Below are positions 14,456 through 18,267 of a stretch of DNA of 18,267 nt, piece after piece. The number at the start of each line of letters is the position of its first letter. The stretch's first letter is position 1. Origin of the DNA: Natronohydrobacter sp. (GTDB lineage: Bacteria > Pseudomonadota > Alphaproteobacteria > Rhodobacterales > Rhodobacteraceae); the NCBI GenBank assembly GCA_007117255.1, contig SKGU01000013.1, forward strand, positions 1 through 18,267, read 5' to 3'. A program made the position numbers and the translations under genes. A model generated the notes under the pieces. That model did not search any database and had not been told where the DNA came from. It saw nothing but the letters and a program-made list of their open reading frames with translations.

Positions 14456-14484
14456 ATTTGGGCGCTGACGCACAGGGTTTCAAG
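14456..14484 (-). promoter_or_regulatory. Candidate RpoH (heat-shock) promoter of lon
   Basis: On the minus strand CTTGAA (14484-14479) is followed after 15 bases by GCCCAAAT (14463-14456), which compares with the sigma-32 pattern CTTGAA-N13-15-CCCCATNT with two mismatches in the -10 part. It would give a leader of about 40 bases. Lon is a heat-shock protein in many proteobacteria, so both place and type are sensible. Confidence 0.42.
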
Positions 14485-14697
14485 CGCGAGTTTTCGCGCT
14501 GCGGAGATAGGAGCTGTGCAAAGCTGCGCATGCGAGCCTTGCAACGGATATAGTGTCCTTGGCGGGATACAGGTAGGGTGCAGTTTCAGAGGATTCGGCC
14601 TTTTGCGCCGATTTCCCAAAACTGACTTGATCGCTGCCCGTCAGGAAGTGTTCCGTACTTATTGCATCCCAGCGCAATGGAACTGTCATGAAGTTCT

Positions 14698-14761
14698 GTG
14701 AAACACTTGCGAGGTATTGGTAGGCTTGTTTCACTGGGGTTCCGGCATGGCCGGAACCCCA
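14698..14761. repeat. Two abutting inverted repeats, strong hairpin
   Basis: GTGAAACA (14698-14705) and TGTTTCAC (14727-14734) are 8-bp arms around 21 bases. Directly next to them TGGGGTTCCGGC (14735-14746) and GCCGGAACCCCA (14750-14761) are perfect 12-bp arms around ATG. No T-run follows on either strand. The 12-bp hairpin is not expected by chance; the 8-bp pair alone is. It is 130 bases after the DUF2853 stop and about 250 bases before the candidate lon promoter, so it could be the 3' end of the DUF2853 transcript or part of an untranslated RNA. Confidence 0.6.
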
Positions 14762-14890
14762 CTCACCCACGTGCCCTTCACGTCACGGGAAGAATCAAGC
14801 TCCGGTCTCCTGACCAGATGCTTTAGTTTGGCGTGGCCCGTGCTTCTGCGCAATAGGATTCAATTCTGAATTTTACTCAAATGCCATCTT

Positions 14891-15232
14891 TCAGGGGTAA
14901 ACGCTTTCCTTGCCGAAATGCTTGGTCAGCAGGTAGTAGACAACAGCACGATACTTGTTGCGCTCGGATCGGCCATATTGCTCTATGACCGCGTCAATGG
15001 CAGCGGATAACTCATCACTGTCGGGTAGGCCAAGTTTCTTCATCAGGAAGCTGCGCCGCACAGTGTCCAATTCGTGTTGCTGTGTCGCTGCGACTGTCGC
15101 TGCATCCGCGTCATATATGGATGGTCCGCAGCCAATGGTTACTTTTTTGAGCAGGTCCATGTCAGGCTCCACGCCGCATTTTTCACGCAGGTCAGAGGCA
15201 TATCTTTCAATTAGTTCGTCACGGCGTCCCAT
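14891..15232 (-). CDS. DUF2853 family protein
   Basis: A 113-residue helical, probably cytoplasmic protein that I recognise as DUF2853. The family pattern is clear: a short N-terminal helix (MGRRDELIERYASDLREKCG), KKVTIGCGPSIYDADAATVA at about 29-48, the central HELDTVRRSFLMKKLGLPDSDEL at about 53-75, and the C-terminal RNKYRAVVYYLLTKHFGKESVYP that closes almost all members. Length is the family norm. The function of the family is not known to me. The ATG at 15232-15230 follows GGGAG (15243-15239) by six bases. It stands alone between two spacers, 117 bases downstream of the transglycosylase gene on the same strand; a 14-bp palindrome at 15268-15281 lies in the upstream gap. Confidence 0.88.
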   Translation of the reverse strand: MGRRDELIERYASDLREKCGVEPDMDLLKKVTIGCGPSIYDADAATVAATQQHELDTVRRSFLMKKLGLPDSDELSAAIDAVIEQYGRSERNKYRAVVYYLLTKHFGKESVYP

Positions 15233-15267
15233 TACTTTCTCCCAGTCCCTTGTTACACACTTTTTGT

Positions 15268-15281
15268 CACGCAGCTGCGTG
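15268..15281. promoter_or_regulatory. 14-bp perfect palindrome upstream of the DUF2853 gene
   Basis: CACGCAGCTGCGTG is fully self-complementary and ends 36 bases before the DUF2853 start, where an operator would overlap a promoter. About one such 7-bp-arm palindrome is expected by chance in the window, so only its place supports a role. Confidence 0.3.
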
Positions 15282-15349
15282 CAGTGCGAAGACTGGAAGA
15301 GAATCCTGATAAAACCAAGAAAAAAGGCGCTCTGTGGCAGTTTTTCACT

Positions 15350-16528
15350 TCAGAGCATGCGCAATAGCTGCGGTGTAGGCCAGCCATCGGCGGGCAACCC
15401 AAGTTGCGCCTGTACATCCTGAACAGCGGCACGGGTGTTCGCCCCAAGGATGCCGTCAACCGCACCCACATTCAGTCCGCGCTGAGTCAGCTTTTGCTGT
15501 AATTGGCGCATCTGATCTTGATTGAGGCCAGTTTCGGGGTTGCCTGCCTGATAGACAGGCGCACCTTGCAGGCGTGTGGCAAAGTAGGCGGCAGTCGTCA
15601 CATAGATGAAGCTCTGGTTCCACTCAAACAACACGCGGTAATTGTGAAACACCATGAAGGCCGGGCCGCGATGGCCCTGCGGCATGATGATGGACGCTCG
15701 CATGTTGCCGGATGGCAGGCTGCCATGTGTGGGCCTTATGCCCATCTGCACCCATTCGCTGACCGGGCGCTCGGTGCGCAGCCCTGATTGGCGCAGATCA
15801 AACTGTTGTGGAATGGCGACTTCATGCATCCAAGGCTCGTTTGCGCGCCAGCCCTTTGCGCGCAGCATTGATGCGCCAGACATGATTGAATCCGGGATAG
15901 AGCGCCTCAGGTCGATGCGTCCATCACCGTCACCATCGACCGCGTGATTGATGATATCAGACGGCAGTTTCTGCACCATGCCGATTTCGCCGGCCCACGC
16001 ACCCTGCATCGTCCTTGGGTCCAGATCGCCGCGACGGTGCATTTCCAGCGCTGCAAACACCTGTGGCCGGAAAAGGTCAGGGCGGCGACAGTCATGTGCA
16101 AGAGTCACAAGCGCATTAACAGTATTGAAATCGCCCTGCACTGCGCCGAAATCCGTCTCGAAGGCCCAGAAGGCCAGCAGAATACCGGGGCTGACGCCGA
16201 ATTGACTTTGCGCACGATCAAACAGCGCGCGGTGGCGGTCATAGTTCGCACGCCCTGCATTCATTCGGTTTTGAGAAATCAGCGCCCGCGAGAAATCCAG
16301 AAACGGGCGCTGGAAGATGCCTTGGCGACGATCCGCATTGATGACGGCCTGATTGAACTGCACGCCCCGAAAGAAGTTATCCACCAGTGCACGGTCATAG
16401 CCGCGCTGCACTGCCTCAGATTTCAGCCCTTCGACAAAATTGTTGAAATTTCCGCCGCAACTTTGTGCCTGTACCACAGACGAAAAGCCTACAGAAAAAA
16501 TGGTCGCCAGAACCGGGAGAATACGCAT
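15350..16528 (-). CDS. Lytic murein transglycosylase (MltB-like, with peptidoglycan-binding domain)
   Basis: A 392-residue exported enzyme that cleaves the glycan strands of peptidoglycan with formation of 1,6-anhydromuramic ends. Residues 1-22 (MRILPVLATIFSVGFSSVVQAQ) are a signal peptide with no lipobox, so it is probably soluble in the periplasm, unlike lipoprotein MltB. The SLT_2 domain follows (about 25-320), with the catalytic Glu in FWAFETDFGA (Glu124), VNALVTLAHDCRRPDLFRPQVFAAL and AGEIGMVQKLPSDI, then DGDGDGRIDL. The last 65 residues are a peptidoglycan-binding type-1 domain (QLQQKLTQRGLNVGAVDGILGANTRAAVQDVQAQLGL). The ATG at 16528 was chosen because GAGGG lies four bases upstream and the signal peptide starts there; 16591 would add 21 residues without a ribosome site. 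Its ribosome site is inside one arm of a 14-bp inverted repeat. Confidence 0.92.
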   Translation of the reverse strand: MRILPVLATIFSVGFSSVVQAQSCGGNFNNFVEGLKSEAVQRGYDRALVDNFFRGVQFNQAVINADRRQGIFQRPFLDFSRALISQNRMNAGRANYDRHRALFDRAQSQFGVSPGILLAFWAFETDFGAVQGDFNTVNALVTLAHDCRRPDLFRPQVFAALEMHRRGDLDPRTMQGAWAGEIGMVQKLPSDIINHAVDGDGDGRIDLRRSIPDSIMSGASMLRAKGWRANEPWMHEVAIPQQFDLRQSGLRTERPVSEWVQMGIRPTHGSLPSGNMRASIIMPQGHRGPAFMVFHNYRVLFEWNQSFIYVTTAAYFATRLQGAPVYQAGNPETGLNQDQMRQLQQKLTQRGLNVGAVDGILGANTRAAVQDVQAQLGLPADGWPTPQLLRML

Positions 16529-16609
16529 GCTGCCCTCATCACAATGATTTTGCGCCAAGTTAACCGAAGCTTGCGGCGCAGGAAATCGCATTTGCGTGAT
16601 GAGGGCAGC
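16529..16609 (-). promoter_or_regulatory. Nested inverted repeat covering the transglycosylase ribosome site
   Basis: On the plus strand GCTGCCCTCATCAC (16529-16542) and GTGATGAGGGCAGC (16596-16609) are perfect 14-bp arms. Read on the minus strand, the arm at 16542-16529 contains the GAGGG Shine-Dalgarno sequence and touches the ATG at 16528; the other arm, 10 bases past the GST stop, is its exact complement. Inside lies a second stem, TGCGC (16551-16555) with GCGCA (16576-16580) and CAAG (16556-16559) with CTTG (16570-16573), with a CG bulge. A transcript running from the GST gene would fold with the ribosome site paired; one starting inside the loop would not. Confidence 0.6.
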
Positions 16610-16618
16610 GCGATCACG

Positions 16619-17599
16619 TCAAAGCTGATCGCGCTCATGCGCTGCGTTGAGATCCAGCACCGGGTTGATCGGGATGATCCGGTTTGGATTAATCGTGTCG
16701 TGGCTATAGTGGTAGTGCCGCACGATATGATTCAGGTTAACCGTCTCGGCCACGCCCGGATGCTGATAGAGATCGCGCGTGTAGGCCCAGAGCGCCGGAT
16801 AATCCACGATGCGGCGACGGTTGCATTTGAAATGCAGATGATAGACGCTGTCAAAGCGTATAAGCGTGGTAAACAGCCGCCAGTCAGCTTCAGTCAGACG
16901 CTCGCCTATCAGGTAACGTTGGCCGCTTAACCGTTCTTCCAGCCAGTCGAGTGACTCGAACAGTGGTGTGACAGCTTCGTCATAGGCCTCTTGTGTTGTC
17001 GCAAAGCCAGACTTGTAAACGCCGTTATTCACTGCATCGTAGACACTATCATTCACTGCATCGATTTCGGTGCGCAGGTCTTCGGGGTAGTAGTCATCCG
17101 TGTTCCCGGTAAGATCGTTGAACGCGGAATTGAACATGCGGATAATTTCGGCTGATTCATTCGAGACAATCGTTTCGCGGTGCTTGTCCCACAGAACTGG
17201 AACTGTGACGCGCCCGGAAATCTTGGGGTCCGCGCGGGTATATACATCGCGCATGAACTTCGCACCGTGCAGCTTGTCACCCGTGGCGCCGTCGAAACCC
17301 GTTGCGAATGTCCACCCATCGTCCAGCATGTCAGGATGCACCACTGACACGTCGATCATGTTGTCCAGTCCCTTGAGGGCGCGGAATATCAGCGTGCGAT
17401 GTGCCCATGGGCAGGCGAGCGACACATAGAGATGATACCGCCCAGCCTCAGCTTTAAACCCACCTTCGCCGGACGGGCCGGCGCTGCCATCTGCTGTTAC
17501 CCAATTGCGAAACCGCGATGTGTCGCGCTTGAACGCACCGCCGGTTTTCTTGGTGTCATACCACTCGCTTGACCATTCGCCTTCGACCAGTTGGCCCAT
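16619..17599 (-). CDS. Glutathionyl-hydroquinone reductase (Xi-class GST superfamily)
   Basis: A 326-residue cytoplasmic enzyme of the GST superfamily. It reduces glutathionyl-hydroquinones to hydroquinone through an active-site Cys, which restores quinols that have trapped glutathione. The N-terminal thioredoxin-like half carries the active-site motif SLACPWAHRTLIFR with Cys63, followed by VTVPVLWDKHRETIVSNESAEIIRM near residues 130-155, which holds the cis-Pro and glutathione-gamma-Glu site. The helical half has the typical YLIGERLTEADWRLFTTLIRFDSVYHLHFKCN near 240-272 and VNLNHIVRHYHYSH near 295-308. Both are marks of the YqjG/EcmB type, which is longer than ordinary GSTs. AAGGAG (17612-17607) stands seven bases before the ATG at 17599; a start at 17662 would add 21 unlike residues. 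The next upstream gene on the strand ends 87 bases away. Confidence 0.92.
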   Translation of the reverse strand: MGQLVEGEWSSEWYDTKKTGGAFKRDTSRFRNWVTADGSAGPSGEGGFKAEAGRYHLYVSLACPWAHRTLIFRALKGLDNMIDVSVVHPDMLDDGWTFATGFDGATGDKLHGAKFMRDVYTRADPKISGRVTVPVLWDKHRETIVSNESAEIIRMFNSAFNDLTGNTDDYYPEDLRTEIDAVNDSVYDAVNNGVYKSGFATTQEAYDEAVTPLFESLDWLEERLSGQRYLIGERLTEADWRLFTTLIRFDSVYHLHFKCNRRRIVDYPALWAYTRDLYQHPGVAETVNLNHIVRHYHYSHDTINPNRIIPINPVLDLNAAHERDQL

Positions 17600-17686
17600 C
17601 TTGAAACTCCTTTTTCCATTGCTGTGGAAATGGCCTTGAAGGACCGGAAGTACAATCTGCACCTGAGCGCAGGGGCTGTGCGCGCC

Positions 17687-18267
17687 CTACTGCAGATCGC
17701 CGAAAGCGTGCTGCAACCGCGCGACGGCATCCTCAATCACGGATCGCGGGGCGCCCAGATTGAACCGCAGCCAGCTTGTGCCCCCAGTGCCGAATGTGGG
17801 GCCGTGATTGGCAGCGATCCGGGCCTCACGTTCCACCCGTTCGGTAAACTCTGGCACATCAATGCCGGTTCCTGCGAAATCGACCCACGCCAGATAGGTT
17901 GCCTGCAGCGGCATGGATTGCAGGCCGGGAATGGCCTTGATCCCTTCATCAAAGACACGCCGGTTGCCGTCCAGATAGGTGCACAGTGCGTCCACCCATT
18001 CTGCCCCCTCTGGGGAATAAGCGGCCGTGACAGCGGCCAGCCCGAAGGAGTTGGGCGAGATGCCCATAGCTGCGAGAGTGCCTGCAAATTGCTGGCGCAA
18101 CCTGTCGTCCCCGATGATGACATTGCCGCAATGCGTGCCCGCCAGATTGAATGTCTTGGAGGCAGCGGTCAGCATGACCAGCCGATCCTGTATGTCTGGT
18201 GCAGCGAGGGGCATCGCCGTGTGACTATGCCCCGGCATGATAAGATCATGATGTATCTCATCAGACA
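17687..18267 (-). CDS. MalY/PatB-type PLP aminotransferase or C-S lyase (5' part outside window)
   Basis: Only the C-terminal 193 residues are here; the frame stays open to the right edge, where it reads SDEIHHDLIMPGHSH. SDEIH supplies the Asp that contacts the PLP pyridine ring, and LTAASKTFNLAG holds the Lys that forms the Schiff base. Near the C-terminus SWLRFNLGAPRSVIEDAVARL includes the Arg that binds the substrate carboxylate. These are the marks of the fold-type I MalY/PatB group, which mostly cleaves cystathionine or cysteine (beta C-S lyase) and is often annotated as putative C-S lyase or class I/II aminotransferase. The exact substrate cannot be told. The stop is TAG at 17689-17687. 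It is 87 bases upstream of the GST-type gene on the same strand, so co-transcription is possible. Confidence 0.88.
   Translation of the reverse strand, partial: SDEIHHDLIMPGHSHTAMPLAAPDIQDRLVMLTAASKTFNLAGTHCGNVIIGDDRLRQQFAGTLAAMGISPNSFGLAAVTAAYSPEGAEWVDALCTYLDGNRRVFDEGIKAIPGLQSMPLQATYLAWVDFAGTGIDVPEFTERVEREARIAANHGPTFGTGGTSWLRFNLGAPRSVIEDAVARLQHAFGDLQ

Larger units (their letters stand above)
14426..14890. other. 465-base spacer between lon and the DUF2853 gene
   Basis: No credible gene. The end next to lon holds its candidate promoter. The middle (14698-14761) holds two abutting inverted repeats, listed separately. A 96-codon frame at 14770-14480 on the minus strand has no ribosome site or recognisable product and would run through the lon promoter. 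A small RNA gene in this spacer cannot be excluded. Confidence 0.5.

Noticed and set aside
14480..14770. A 96-codon frame on the minus strand between lon and the DUF2853 gene
   Set aside because: No ribosome site, no known pattern, and it runs through the strong hairpin arms. I treat the spacer as non-coding.
15253..15349. Possible intrinsic terminator after the transglycosylase gene (minus-strand run of six T at 15325-15320)
   Set aside because: The bases before the T-run do not form a clear GC stem; only a few A-T pairs across the run are possible.
16557..16568. TTAACC as a possible CtrA half-site before the transglycosylase gene
   Set aside because: No second TTAA half-site stands at the required 7-base distance, and the six bases lie in the loop of the inverted repeat.
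1..18267. Search for CRISPR arrays, insertion sequences, integrases, phage genes and toxin-antitoxin pairs
   Set aside because: No direct-repeat array, transposase-like protein or small paired genes could be seen. The 14-bp inverted repeat at 16529-16609 has no flanking target duplication and no transposase, so I do not call it a mobile element.

Overview
The window looks like chromosomal DNA from a GC-rich alphaproteobacterium, most likely order Rhodobacterales. The best clue is a divergent pair of lineage-restricted proteins I recognise as DUF6477 and HTH-DUF6456; a complete urea-type ABC transporter (urtABCDE), a Lon protease and a DUF2853 protein fit this. Genus and species cannot be told from the sequence. 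I see no insertion sequence, integrase, CRISPR array, toxin-antitoxin pair or obvious horizontal transfer. Most of it is ordinary core genome, and I found no convincing new multi-gene system.

Layout. 1-966 (+) is the 3' part of dusA, a tRNA dihydrouridine synthase cut by the left edge. It overlaps tail to tail with a DUF6477 gene (952-1314, -). A divergent spacer follows, then an HTH/DUF6456 putative regulator (1508-2596, +), which overlaps tail to tail with an ABC-F ATPase (2593-4443, -). A 465-base divergent spacer rich in dyad symmetry leads to urtA-urtB-urtC-urtD-urtE (4909-10868, +), a tight operon for ATP-driven urea uptake: UrtA binds urea in the periplasm, UrtB and UrtC form the channel, UrtD and UrtE hydrolyse ATP. 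No urease genes are in the window. Next come an unrecognised exported protein (10999-11607, +), tRNA-Val with anticodon CAC (11817-11891, -) and lon (12002-14407, -) with a possible heat-shock promoter.

The rest is on the minus strand: a 465-base spacer with a strong stem-loop, a DUF2853 protein (14891-15232), an exported lytic murein transglycosylase (15350-16528), a glutathionyl-hydroquinone reductase of the GST superfamily (16619-17599), and the C-terminal part of a MalY/PatB-type PLP enzyme cut by the right edge (17687-18267).

The most interesting unexplained signals are RNA-scale structures. A 14-bp perfect inverted repeat between the GST and transglycosylase genes includes the transglycosylase Shine-Dalgarno sequence and could mask it in a read-through transcript. 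There is a 13-bp perfect hairpin between urtA and urtB, a 13-bp hairpin after lon, a 12-bp perfect hairpin in the lon/DUF2853 spacer, and a structured urtA leader. Expected-by-chance figures given below are rough hand estimates from 4^-n for random sequence of this length, not computed statistics.
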